Of a stretch of 64,000 nt of DNA, positions 55,559 through 64,000 are shown piece by piece. Within the stretch, counting starts at the first letter, position 1. Each line of letters begins with the position of its first letter. A program made the translations under genes and the position numbers. Source of the stretch: Gemmatimonadaceae bacterium (GTDB lineage: Bacteria; Latescibacterota; UBA2968; UBA8231); assembly GCA_002726335.1 (NCBI GenBank), contig PBSR01000272.1:1-64000 (forward strand). Direction: 5' to 3'. A model generated the notes under the pieces. It was not told the DNA's origin. It did not search any database and worked only from the letters and a program-made list of their open reading frames with translations.

Positions 55559-56604
55559 ATTACACCGAGCTCGACACCCCGGCCCTGTGCGTCGACATCG
55601 ATATTCTCGACGGCAACATCAGCCGGTTGCAGAGCGCCTGCGACGAACTGCAGATCGACCTGCGCGTGCACACCAAGACACACAAGACGCCGGCCATCGC
55701 CCGTCGCCAGATCGAGGCCGGCGCTGTCGGCATCGTCTGCCAGAAGCTGGGTGAGGGCGAGGCCATGGCCGCCGCTGGAATCCGGGACATCCTCGTCCCC
55801 TACAACATCGTCGGTCGGCGCAAGCTGGAACGGATGGTCGCCCTGGCGCAGTCACAAGACACGAAGCTCACGCTGGCCGCCGACTCGGCGGTCACCATCG
55901 AGGGGATCTCGGCGGCGATGTCCGGTGCCGGATGTCAGGTACGTCTGCTGGTCGAGATGGATACCGGGAGCCATCGCTGCGGCACGCAGTCGCCACAGCA
56001 AACGCTGGAACTGGCGCAGTTGATCGACAGACTGCCCGGAACATCCTTCGGTGGTGTCATGACCTATCCCAGTCGGGAGTCCATCGGACCGATGCTGGAC
56101 GAGGTGCGTGAACTGCTCAGCGGCGCTGGTCTGCCACCCGAGACCGTCAGTGGCGGTGGCACGGGCAGTGAGAGAATCAGCAAGGCCCTGGGCTGTACCG
56201 AGACCCGCATCGGTTCCTATGCCTGGGAAGGCATGACCCGAGTCGGCAAACGAGAGGATCTTGATCCCGGACGCTGTCCCCTGCGACTCGTCACCACGGT
56301 GGTGTCTACCTCGGTGCCGGGGCAGTGTATCATCGACGCCGGCCAGAAGGCGTTCACGAGCTATCCCCCAACCCCATATGGCTACTGCCTCGAGAGACCG
56401 GAGATTCATATCAAGGGAATGTCGGTGGAGCACGGACACGTGGACATAGCCAGCTCCGACCGTACATTTTCGGTCGGTCAGATCCTCTCATGGATTCCGC
56501 TGCACGGGGGCATGACGACGAACCTGCACGACCGGCTCCATGTCCTGCGCGGCGGCGAAGTCGTCGACGAGTGGCCTGTCGCTGGACGTGGTCGCTGCCG
56601 ATAA
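55555..56604 (+). CDS. D-threonine aldolase/D-serine dehydratase-like PLP enzyme
   Basis: A 349-aa fold-type III (alanine racemase fold) enzyme of the DSD1/D-TA family. The PLP lysine lies in VHTKTHKTPA near residue 41; SGGGTGSE and the metal-binding SVEHGHVDI near residue 286 fit the family. It would cleave a D-3-hydroxy amino acid. GTG start overlapping the glycosyltransferase stop. Substrate is inference. Confidence 0.85.
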   Translation: MNYTELDTPALCVDIDILDGNISRLQSACDELQIDLRVHTKTHKTPAIARRQIEAGAVGIVCQKLGEGEAMAAAGIRDILVPYNIVGRRKLERMVALAQSQDTKLTLAADSAVTIEGISAAMSGAGCQVRLLVEMDTGSHRCGTQSPQQTLELAQLIDRLPGTSFGGVMTYPSRESIGPMLDEVRELLSGAGLPPETVSGGGTGSERISKALGCTETRIGSYAWEGMTRVGKREDLDPGRCPLRLVTTVVSTSVPGQCIIDAGQKAFTSYPPTPYGYCLERPEIHIKGMSVEHGHVDIASSDRTFSVGQILSWIPLHGGMTTNLHDRLHVLRGGEVVDEWPVAGRGRCR

Positions 56605-56647
56605 CGCCTCCACATCCTCCTCACAACAGAAGACCAGGACAATCCAG

Positions 56648-57544
56648 ATGGAAGTCACGCCGCCGGGCGCCAGTGTCATCGAGGTCGATTCCACCAACTT
56701 CGAGCAGATCGTTCTTCAGGGATCCAAGGAACGGGTCATCGTCGTCGACTTCTGGGCTGAGTGGTGCGAGCCCTGCAAGACGCTGGGACCCCTCCTCGAG
56801 GACGTCGTTACCGCCCTGGGACCGGGAATCGTCCTGGCCAAGGTCGATGTCGATGCCAATCAGGACCTGGCGCAGGCCTTCCGGGTACAGAGCATCCCTG
56901 CCGTCAAGGTGGTGAAAGACGGCCAGCTCGTGGATGAGTTTACCGGTGCTGTGCCTCGCGAACAGCTCGAGGAACGGCTGCGTCGGCATGTGCCGGATGC
57001 CCCACCAGGCGCAACTGAAGAGATGGCCGATCTGGTGGACGCCGCACGTGTACAGTTGGAGATGGGTGACGTGGAGTCGGCGGAGAGGCTCTACGACGAA
57101 GCCCTGCGGGAGGATGCTGAGAACGGGGCGGCCCTGCTGGGCCTGGCGCGGTTGCGACTGATGCAGGACGCCGATGAGGAAACCATCCGTGAGCTCGTGG
57201 GCCGCATCGAGGAGGGCAGCTCAGAGTGGGAGCAGGGCAAGGCTCTGCTCACGCACCTGGAGTTCCGCGGCCACTGCGAATCAGCCGGGGGTACCCAGGC
57301 CTGTGCGGCGCGGTTGCAGGGGAGTCCTGACGACTCCGAAGCCCGCTACCTCGTCGGTTGCTGTGCCGCCGTCGAGGGCGACTTCGACACGGCTCTGCGG
57401 GAATGGTTCACCATCGTCGAGACGGACCGCACGTTTCGCGAGGGGGCCGCCAAGGACGCCATGGTTTCCGTCTTCCACCTGCTGGGTCGTCAGCATCCCG
57501 CTGTCGGCGAGTACCCACAGAGATTGTACCGCACGCTGTACTGA
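56648..57544 (+). CDS. YbbN-like thioredoxin with TPR tail
   Basis: A 298-aa protein: thioredoxin domain (about residues 8-115) with active site WCEPCK, and FRVQSIPAVKVVKDG around the cis-Pro, followed by TPR-like helices (VQLEMGDVESAERLYDEAL...). This is the layout of CnoX/YbbN co-chaperones that hand substrates to GroEL or DnaK. The active site keeps both Cys. ATG at 56648 chosen over a longer frame inside the upstream gene. Converges on the MBL gene with 23 bp. Confidence 0.9.
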   Translation: MEVTPPGASVIEVDSTNFEQIVLQGSKERVIVVDFWAEWCEPCKTLGPLLEDVVTALGPGIVLAKVDVDANQDLAQAFRVQSIPAVKVVKDGQLVDEFTGAVPREQLEERLRRHVPDAPPGATEEMADLVDAARVQLEMGDVESAERLYDEALREDAENGAALLGLARLRLMQDADEETIRELVGRIEEGSSEWEQGKALLTHLEFRGHCESAGGTQACAARLQGSPDDSEARYLVGCCAAVEGDFDTALREWFTIVETDRTFREGAAKDAMVSVFHLLGRQHPAVGEYPQRLYRTLY

Positions 57545-57567
57545 GTCGTGTCAGGTGCCGGCTCTTC

Positions 57568-58365
57568 TTAGAGCCAGGCGGCCTGCCCAGGACCAAGGAT
57601 CTGCATACGCTGCCCCTTGCGCGCCAGCCTTGTGTTCGGGAATACCTGCTTGGCTTGCGTCAGTACCGCCGCCCCCTGGGCCGCGGGATAGTGAACCAGA
57701 GCCAAGGTGCTCACCGAGGCACCCATGGCCACTCGTGCCGCATCCTGGGGACGCGAATGCAGGGAGCGCATGTCCATGCTCTCGGACTCCGGGTTGCCCG
57801 CCGCCTCGTGAATCAACACATCGCAGTCTCGCGAAAAATCGACAAGGCCCTCATGATAGGCCGTGTCGCCACTGATGACGAGACTGCCCCGGGTTATCGT
57901 GTCGGTGAATCGATAGCAGCGAGCGTCGAGCGGATGGAACGCACGACCCACATCGATCCGCAGGTCGCCTACCTCCAGGCTCTCTCCCGGATAGACATGC
58001 CGCACGTGACACTCGGGAATCACCTGCGGGAAACGATCTGCCTGCAGCATTGCCAGGGACGCCGTGTGAACCGGCGTCAGGTCCTGCGGCCCGTACAGAC
58101 TGATCGGCGGGGCATCAGGTCTGTCGCCAGCACGACAATTGCGCGCGAAGAGCAACCCCGGCAAACCTAGAACGTGGTCGTGATGACAGTGGGTGAAGAA
58201 GACATGATCGATCTGCTCCGGCGTCGCCTCCAGCGTCTGCATGCTGGCGGCGACGTTGAAGCCGACATCCACGAGGATGTTGCCGTTCACGAGAAAGCAC
58301 GTGGCCTCCTCGCCCGCTCCGACGCGTGTGCCCCCCACGCCGATAAATCCTACTTCCAATGCCAT
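57568..58365 (-). CDS. MBL-fold hydrolase, RNase Z-like
   Basis: A 265-aa metallo-beta-lactamase protein. The zinc motif FTHCHHDHVLGLPG (HxHxDH) is intact, with further ligands at VISGDTAYHE and ALVHYPA. It resembles RNase Z/ElaC family proteins, but without the exosite arm typical of tRNA processing, so a general phosphodiesterase or hydrolase role is possible. SD AAGGAG 8 nt before the ATG. Follows the fucose-mutarotase-like gene by 41 bp. Confidence 0.87.
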   Translation of the reverse strand: MALEVGFIGVGGTRVGAGEEATCFLVNGNILVDVGFNVAASMQTLEATPEQIDHVFFTHCHHDHVLGLPGLLFARNCRAGDRPDAPPISLYGPQDLTPVHTASLAMLQADRFPQVIPECHVRHVYPGESLEVGDLRIDVGRAFHPLDARCYRFTDTITRGSLVISGDTAYHEGLVDFSRDCDVLIHEAAGNPESESMDMRSLHSRPQDAARVAMGASVSTLALVHYPAAQGAAVLTQAKQVFPNTRLARKGQRMQILGPGQAAWL

Positions 58366-58406
58366 GTCTGCTACTCCTTCTTCCTATCGTTGGTGGGCTT
58401 CCTGTC

Positions 58407-58841
58407 TCAGGACACCGGAGTTACGCCCTTCGTCAGAATCACGTTGCCGTACTTCGCCGTGTCTCCCGTCATGACGACGGCGCAGGCCTCACGAGCGCGA
58501 TCGTAGAATGCGAAACGCTCCAGACGGGCGATGGCCGCCGCTTCGGGCCAGTGGCGATCGATGACGGTCCGATAGGATGCCTCGACAGCTGGATCGACGG
58601 TGTCGCCCTCGACGGCAGCCATCATCGTGACCGACGCCTCCACGTAGGTATCGAGGCAGAACAGGGGCAGGATTGCCTCCAGCAGTCCGGCCACCGGCAA
58701 CCCGTCGGCCCGCAGACAGCGGCGCCCCATCCTCTCGCCCGGAAAATGGGCGTCGGCGAGTACGATCTCGTCTCCATGTCCCATGCGACACAGAGTGGCC
58801 AGGAGTTCCGGACTCAACAGCGGCGAGATTCCTACCAGCAT
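58407..58841 (-). CDS. RbsD/FucU-family sugar mutarotase
   Basis: A 144-aa protein; [19 protein letters not shown] carries the catalytic His of this family, and [20 protein letters not shown] matches the conserved C-terminal block. It equilibrates sugar anomers, such as L-fucose (FucU) or ribose (RbsD). GGAG lies 6 nt before the ATG. Probably co-transcribed with the MBL hydrolase; no fucose kinase or permease is adjacent. Confidence 0.9.
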   Translation of the reverse strand: MLVGISPLLSPELLATLCRMGHGDEIVLADAHFPGERMGRRCLRADGLPVAGLLEAILPLFCLDTYVEASVTMMAAVEGDTVDPAVEASYRTVIDRHWPEAAAIARLERFAFYDRAREACAVVMTGDTAKYGNVILTKGVTPVS

Positions 58842-58985
58842 ACCGGGCTCCAGTCGTTGCGGGTCGTCATTCGTTCTACCAACTCTACCAGGGCAAGCAA
58901 TGTCCGCCGCGGCGAGCGTTCTGGAGGAGCGTTCACGGCCGCAGCCATGAGTCGGGTGAAGGCGAACATCGGTTGTAAGCAGACC

Positions 58986-59007
58986 CGGCGACTATGGAGT
59001 GTCAAGC
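58986..59007 (-). repeat. 22-bp intergenic element, copy 2
   Basis: CGGCGACTATGGAGTGTCAAGC matches copy 1 (29268-29289) with two mismatches. It lies in the 227-bp gap upstream of the mutarotase gene, again with a perfect TTGACA on the minus strand (59000-59005), but no clear -10 follows at 16-18 nt. Nothing else in 58,842-59,068 is recognisable. Confidence 0.55.
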
Positions 59008-59068
59008 CTCCGTCACCCCTGGGATTGTGTCGCTCTGCTCCAGGCGTGTCCGTAACGATTCGCGCCGT

Positions 59069-61597
59069 TCAACGACTCTCGTTGCTGACAGCCTGTAGCC
59101 GGTCCTCCCACTCAGGTGATCTGTGCGCCATATCACGGAGATAGGACTCGGCCCGATCCCCTTCACCAAGACGCAGCAGATGGCGGGCGGTCTCTACGGC
59201 TGTATCCAGATTGCCTCTCGCGCCCTCGGTCAGAGTCAGCCCCACCACACGATCCAGGTGATGTATGGCCCGGTCGTGCTGGCCGAACCGTTCCGCGTCG
59301 ACGGCGGCGGCCCGGTGTACGTTGACCTGTTCGTCGTGCAGACGGAGCGACCGATCCCAGAGAGACAGCGCCAGCTTTGCTGCCCCTCGCTCACTCACGA
59401 GCTTTGCGGCTCGATTCAGCGTCATTGGCGATTCCCAGAGATCGGCCGCCATGAGGTAGGCGCGCTCTTCCATGTCCTGACGGCCTTCCTCCCGCAGCTG
59501 CCGGCCGGCGTGCAGGTAGGACTTCGACATGACCTCGAGATCGCCTGCTTTGAGTCCGGAGCGTCGCTCCCAACCCAGTTCCAGGATGCGAACCGCCTCG
59601 GACAGCATTCCCAAGTCGATCAGGCTCGACGCCGTCGCCCAGGGCAACAGGACGGCGGACAGAGACCGGTCGTAGATACCTGCTGAGTATGACTGCATCG
59701 CGATGCGAGACCTCGCGGCGTCGCCTCGTCGTTCGTGGATCATCACCCGCAGCAGATGAACCAGGCCCGGGCCCGAAGTCCCGGCGTCGGCCAGGGCGGC
59801 CTCGGCACCCTCCAGATCCTCCGCCTGCATGGCCTGCACCCCGGCATGGTAACGGGCATCGTCACAGCCAGACAACCCAGATGCCTGTTCTCGCCAGGCC
59901 TTCAGCGCGGAATCATGATCTGCGCCCTGCCGCAGTACGTGTACCGCGGGATGGTCGAAACCAAGGAAGGACGGTTCCGCATCGTCGTCGTCAAACGCCC
60001 ACCCGGCCAGCCGGGGATAGACTTTGAACCGCTGCACCGGCTGAAGCCCGAGATCGCCGTCGAGGAGGGCGGTATAGAAGGAAGCGAGCACCGGATAGAG
60101 ATCCGGCGCGGCTGTGAACTGACGATACCGGTTGACGTCCGTGATCACCATCCAGTCGGCATCTGCAAGCCGCCCGGCCATGTAGCGGGCAGCGGCGCCA
60201 CATGTCAGATATCCCCGCGTGGCAAATACGGTCGTGGTGTTGAGGTCGTGCTCCTGGTAGACCGACGCACTGAAGCTGCCGCGCATCGAGAACCCGCCCC
60301 GCTCGACGGTGACTGACGCCCCCGGCGAAACGTGCTCGTGAATCCAGCGACCGGCCGTGATCCTGGCGTCCTCCGTGCGATAGATTCCCGCGAAGGCGGC
60401 GCCGTACGTCCACGTGTACAACACAGCCGCAGTGACGCCAACCACGACCCAGCGTGACCGCCAGCGCCGTTCCCACAGATCGATCACCATGTGGCCCGCC
60501 AACAGCCCCAGGGGCGCCAGCAGGGGCAGCAGGTAGCGCACGTGTTTGGTGTGCAGTCCGCCGATCGTCAGGAAGTACAGCGCGCACCACAAGGCAATGA
60601 GTCGATCGGTCCGTTCACCGCGGACCACCGCCCACAGCCAGCCTGCGGCCAACATCAGCGTCAACGGCCAGCCGCCCCCCCGAGGCCACAGGGCAGTCCA
60701 GAAATGCAGATACGGGATCGTGTCCGTATCGGCCAGTGACCATGGGCGCAGAACCTCACCCCGGGCGATGGCCACCGAGTAGGCGAAATCGTCCGTGCCC
60801 GTGGATTGCAGCATCGATTCGGGATTGAGCACTAGATGTGGCTGCAGCACGATCACCGTGATCACGGTAGCCAGTGCGGCGTACCAGATTCCAGGAGAGC
60901 GCAGGCCGCCCGTCACACGGCGCCATCCAGGCAATGGTGATGCCGTGAAGTGGGCGGCCGCCAGGACGAGGGCGGTCAACAGGCCGTTGAGACGGGTCGC
61001 GGCGGTGGCTCCGATCAACAGACCGGCCACCATGTATGCCCATGAGCTGCGGCAGCCATCGGCACGGACCACGGCGGCCAGGGACATCAGCGCCAGCAGT
61101 GCGAAGAGCCCGTCCACCGTGTAGAAGTGTGCCTGCTGGATCGCCAGAGGCGTGGCCGCAACCAGGAGAACGGCGGCAAGGGCCGTGGCTTCTCCCCAGA
61201 CGGTGTTCGCCAGCCGCCACATCGCCACCAGCGTCGCCAGGGACAGCAGCATCGATACGAAGCGCAGCGATATGACGGCCAGGCCCCGTCCGCCTTCGGT
61301 CGTGTGAGCCAACTCGTTGCCGGTGACGACAGCAACTGTCTCCAGCACGGCACGGCCCAGGTACATCGGCAGCGTACCGTATGCCGTCAGGGGCGGTTGC
61401 GTCGGATCGTCGAGAGCCAGCGAGGCGCTGATCAGCGTCGATTCGTCGGGATGAAACTGGTAGAACGAGGTCGTCCTGCCCGGTGTCTCCGCCTCGGACA
61501 GTACGAAATCGGACAGGCCTCGATCCCAACCTGTGGTTCTGAGGACCACTGCGGCGACGGTCGCCGCGACCAGTAGCCCCCGGCCCCAGGGACTCAC
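59069..61597 (-). CDS. GT39/PMT-like membrane glycosyltransferase with C-terminal TPRs
   Basis: An 842-aa GT-C protein: about ten transmembrane helices with the extracytoplasmic catalytic loop FYQFHPDESTL near residue 47 (the DE typical of ArnT/PMT families) in the first 440 residues, then a soluble helical domain with TPR-like repeats (about 560-830). It would transfer sugar from a polyprenyl donor outside the inner membrane. GTG start overlapping the paralogous upstream gene by GTGA. Confidence 0.87.
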   Translation of the reverse strand: MSPWGRGLLVAATVAAVVLRTTGWDRGLSDFVLSEAETPGRTTSFYQFHPDESTLISASLALDDPTQPPLTAYGTLPMYLGRAVLETVAVVTGNELAHTTEGGRGLAVISLRFVSMLLSLATLVAMWRLANTVWGEATALAAVLLVAATPLAIQQAHFYTVDGLFALLALMSLAAVVRADGCRSSWAYMVAGLLIGATAATRLNGLLTALVLAAAHFTASPLPGWRRVTGGLRSPGIWYAALATVITVIVLQPHLVLNPESMLQSTGTDDFAYSVAIARGEVLRPWSLADTDTIPYLHFWTALWPRGGGWPLTLMLAAGWLWAVVRGERTDRLIALWCALYFLTIGGLHTKHVRYLLPLLAPLGLLAGHMVIDLWERRWRSRWVVVGVTAAVLYTWTYGAAFAGIYRTEDARITAGRWIHEHVSPGASVTVERGGFSMRGSFSASVYQEHDLNTTTVFATRGYLTCGAAARYMAGRLADADWMVITDVNRYRQFTAAPDLYPVLASFYTALLDGDLGLQPVQRFKVYPRLAGWAFDDDDAEPSFLGFDHPAVHVLRQGADHDSALKAWREQASGLSGCDDARYHAGVQAMQAEDLEGAEAALADAGTSGPGLVHLLRVMIHERRGDAARSRIAMQSYSAGIYDRSLSAVLLPWATASSLIDLGMLSEAVRILELGWERRSGLKAGDLEVMSKSYLHAGRQLREEGRQDMEERAYLMAADLWESPMTLNRAAKLVSERGAAKLALSLWDRSLRLHDEQVNVHRAAAVDAERFGQHDRAIHHLDRVVGLTLTEGARGNLDTAVETARHLLRLGEGDRAESYLRDMAHRSPEWEDRLQAVSNESR

Positions 61598-64000
61598 GGC
61601 TCCGCTCCGCGGGATGGGTCCATCAGCCTGTCGAGCCGCTGTCGCAGTCGGGCCACTTTGCTCTCGGGAGCAGCGTGCAGCTGCTCGGCACGATCGAGGT
61701 GAGACAGGGCCCTCTCGACATCGGGGTCGACTGCCAGGAACAGCTCGGCTATTGCCAGATGGACTTCCGCCTGGCGGGCGTTCACCAGGATCGACTGCTC
61801 CAGAAACCTGCGGGAGTCCAGCAGATCGCCACGACGGGCTACGATCTTGGCCATCGCGTTGAGCGCGTCCGCCGTACGAAAGATCTCCAGTGACATGCGG
61901 ATCGCTGCTTCCCGATGTTCCGCCCTGCCCGCACCGGCAAAGGCTGCCGCAACGCGCAGATAGGATTGGGCCCGCAGCTTCAGTGCCCTGGGATCGTCTG
62001 AGTAGTCCTCACGCAGACCTCTGCGCAGCTCGTTCAGAGCTGAGTCGTACAGGCCCAGGCGCACCAGCGACAGGGCCGTCGATGCCGTCACGAAGTGGAC
62101 CATGTTCGGATTCATGACGTGCGCCATGCGCCCGCCCGCCGTGGCGGGCAGGAAACGGACCAGGGCCTCCCGGGCACCGTCCTGGTCACCCATCCGGCTC
62201 AGGATTTCCGCCAGCACGCGGTAGGATATGAGGGCATTCGGATTGGCGGCGATGGCCTCGCGGACGGCGGTGAGCGCGCCGGGCAGGTCCTCCGCCGTCA
62301 GGCGCACGGCGGCGGCATGCAGCCCGTTGTCCGGACACCAGGGGTTCGACCGCAGATCCCGGCGCCAGTCCTCGAAGCTGACATCGAGAGCCGCGTCATC
62401 CCGCCGCAGAAGGACGTTGACCGCAGGGTGATCGTAGCCGCTGAAGGTGGGATCCTCGTCGTCGTCCCGGAACTGAATGCCGGCGAAGTCCGGATAGGTC
62501 TTGAAGCGGCGCACGACGTCGAATCCGAAGCGCCCTGATGGGAGGCCTTCGTAGAAGGAGGCAGCCACGGGAAACAACTCCGGAACGGCGGCATACTGTA
62601 CGGCGCGGTTCTGCTCGACGTAGACGATGGCCCCCACCGGTTTCAGCTTGTTCTGCAGAAAGTCGATGCGATCGGCGCATAACATGTAGGGGCCGGAATA
62701 GAGCAGTATGGAGATATCGAGCCACCGATGCGTGAATCGCTTCGAACTCACCAGACCTGCCGTCGAGAAGGCGCCGCTTTCTACGGCGATATTGCTCCCG
62801 GGACGCACCTTCTCGACGAGAAACCGCCCGGCGCGGATGCGGCTGTCCTCGACGAGGTAGATACGGGCAAAGGCTGTTCCATATACGAACAGATGTACTG
62901 CGAGACCAATCCCGACCACGGTCAGTCCGCGCCGCCACCTGGGATCGGGTCGTGCCCGCCATAGCTCGAAGGCGGCACCGACGGTCAGGGCGGCCAGGAT
63001 TGCCAGCAACGGTACATGATGACGGACCGCCCGTGCTGGCAGCATGACAACCGGCAGCAAGTAGAGCCCACACCAGACCACCAGCAGCCGTTCCTGCCAG
63101 CCCCCACGCCAGACCGCCCAGACCAACCCCCCGAGGAAGGTGACCGTCAGGGGCCAGCCGACGATGGGAGGCCAGCTGCCGAGCCAGTGGCTGACGATGG
63201 GGATCACGTCGACGTCGACCAGGGTCCAGGGCTGCAGGTACTTGCCGCTGGCGTACTCGATAGTAAGTGCCACGTCGCCCACATACTTCTTGCGTGACAA
63301 CAGCTCGGGGTGAGTCAGGAAATAGGGATGCAGCAGCAACAGCAGCCCGATAGCGATCCCACCTGCCGCCCACAGTCTGCTTTCCGTCAGAGTGGCTCTG
63401 AACTTCTGCACCAGCCCGCCAGGCGACCGTAGCAGCAGGACGGCGGCAAAAGCCAGTCCGAGAAAGCCACCGTGAAAGCGGATACAGGCACTGGCGCCAA
63501 TCAGCGCACCGGCAAGAAGGAACCGCCGCCACCTGGGTGGGCCCTCGCAGGCCCGCAGGATCGCCCAGAGGGCTGCCAGGCTGGCCAGGGCGAAGGGTCC
63601 GTCGTTGATGAAGAAATGCGCCTGCTGGATAGCACCAGGAGAGAAGGCAACCATCCCCGTGGCAGCGACGGCCGGCCAGGGGCCGTAGAGCTGACGCGTG
63701 ACGAGGGCGGCGAAGAGCAGGACCCCAAGGGAGAACACAACCGCCAGAATCCGCGCGACATAGTAAACCGGTCGGCGGAAATCCGGTGTCCCGCCGGTGA
63801 GTGTCTGATGTCCCTGGCGCAGGTCGAACAGGCGCAGCAATCCACCCAGCAAGTAAGGGGGCAGCGTCCCGTAGGAGGTGTAGGGAGGACTGTTGAGATC
63901 GAAATCCTTCAGCGCCCCGTTGATGAGGGAGATCTCATCGGGGTGGAAGGCGTAGAATGCCGTGACCTGTCCCGCGGATCGATCCTCGGGGAGGACGAAA
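61594..64000 (-). CDS. GT39/PMT-like glycosyltransferase paralog, truncated at the window edge
   Basis: Over 800 aa in the window; the frame is open to base 63,999 and the true start lies beyond the edge. The extra N-terminal residues read AFYAFHPDEISLI and SPPYTSYGTLPPYL, aligning with the neighbour's FYQFHPDESTLI and PPLTAYGTLPMYL, which confirms a tandem duplication. Transmembrane helices and C-terminal TPRs follow the same plan. A TTG start at 63,852 can be ruled out by that alignment. Confidence 0.9.
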   Translation of the reverse strand, partial: FVLPEDRSAGQVTAFYAFHPDEISLINGALKDFDLNSPPYTSYGTLPPYLLGGLLRLFDLRQGHQTLTGGTPDFRRPVYYVARILAVVFSLGVLLFAALVTRQLYGPWPAVAATGMVAFSPGAIQQAHFFINDGPFALASLAALWAILRACEGPPRWRRFLLAGALIGASACIRFHGGFLGLAFAAVLLLRSPGGLVQKFRATLTESRLWAAGGIAIGLLLLLHPYFLTHPELLSRKKYVGDVALTIEYASGKYLQPWTLVDVDVIPIVSHWLGSWPPIVGWPLTVTFLGGLVWAVWRGGWQERLLVVWCGLYLLPVVMLPARAVRHHVPLLAILAALTVGAAFELWRARPDPRWRRGLTVVGIGLAVHLFVYGTAFARIYLVEDSRIRAGRFLVEKVRPGSNIAVESGAFSTAGLVSSKRFTHRWLDISILLYSGPYMLCADRIDFLQNKLKPVGAIVYVEQNRAVQYAAVPELFPVAASFYEGLPSGRFGFDVVRRFKTYPDFAGIQFRDDDEDPTFSGYDHPAVNVLLRRDDAALDVSFEDWRRDLRSNPWCPDNGLHAAAVRLTAEDLPGALTAVREAIAANPNALISYRVLAEILSRMGDQDGAREALVRFLPATAGGRMAHVMNPNMVHFVTASTALSLVRLGLYDSALNELRRGLREDYSDDPRALKLRAQSYLRVAAAFAGAGRAEHREAAIRMSLEIFRTADALNAMAKIVARRGDLLDSRRFLEQSILVNARQAEVHLAIAELFLAVDPDVERALSHLDRAEQLHAAPESKVARLRQRLDRLMDPSRGAEP

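Overview
The window is a dense, GC-rich (my estimate about 60%) bacterial chromosome segment with 52 supported protein genes, very short spacers and no tRNA, rRNA, CRISPR array, transposase or phage gene that I could find. BamA, Skp, LolA, LolC, LolD and FabZ show a Gram-negative (diderm) cell. The McsA-McsB-ClpC protein-arginine-phosphorylation branch, secreted proteins ending in 'YPNPFNP'-type sorting/FlgD-like domains, cohesin-like and dockerin-like modules, a lamin-tail protein, an M81 (MlrC-like) peptidase and phosphonate-catabolism genes together suggest an uncultured FCB-group or neighbouring candidate phylum (Latescibacterota-like). That placement is inference from gene content only.

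Layout. Positions 1-92 are a perfect loop-less palindrome abutting the fabZ stop, most likely a terminator at which the assembly folded back. From 90 to 28,951 every gene is on the minus strand: an envelope block (bamA-skp-fabZ); a tight prfB-lolC-lolD-mcsA-mcsB-clpC run; ftsK-lolA-subtilase; moaDE fusion-phosphatase-zinc ribbon-ybbR-tsaD-VWA-lamin tail; and two large secreted surface proteins with their own promoter and terminators. A 653-bp non-coding gap (28,952-29,604) separates these from a sulfotransferase, a YfhO-like membrane protein, hisG-hisD-hisB, a HEAT-repeat lipoprotein and a DUF318-type permease.

From 38 to 51 kb the plus strand carries a TPR protein, rdgB, a heterodimeric ABC exporter, guaB and an apparent phosphonate-degradation operon (two SDR proteins, a TIGR03366-like alcohol dehydrogenase, phosphonoacetate hydrolase phnA, phosphonoacetaldehyde dehydrogenase phnY). 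A three-gene minus-strand cassette of very small proteins (83, 108 and 31 aa) sits at 43.5-44.2 kb. The last 13 kb hold a Gfo/Idh oxidoreductase, an M81 peptidase, a 2-Cys peroxiredoxin, a glycosyltransferase, a D-threonine-aldolase-like enzyme, a YbbN-like thioredoxin, an MBL hydrolase, a RbsD/FucU mutarotase and two tandem GT39-type glycosyltransferases with C-terminal TPRs, the last running off the right edge.

Working together: BamA/Skp and LolA/C/D build the outer membrane; McsA/McsB/ClpC mark and unfold damaged proteins; RF2 is self-regulated by a canonical +1 frameshift; the phn genes should turn a C2 phosphonate into acetate and phosphate. Many neighbours overlap by GTGA, so translational coupling with GTG starts is a habit of this genome.
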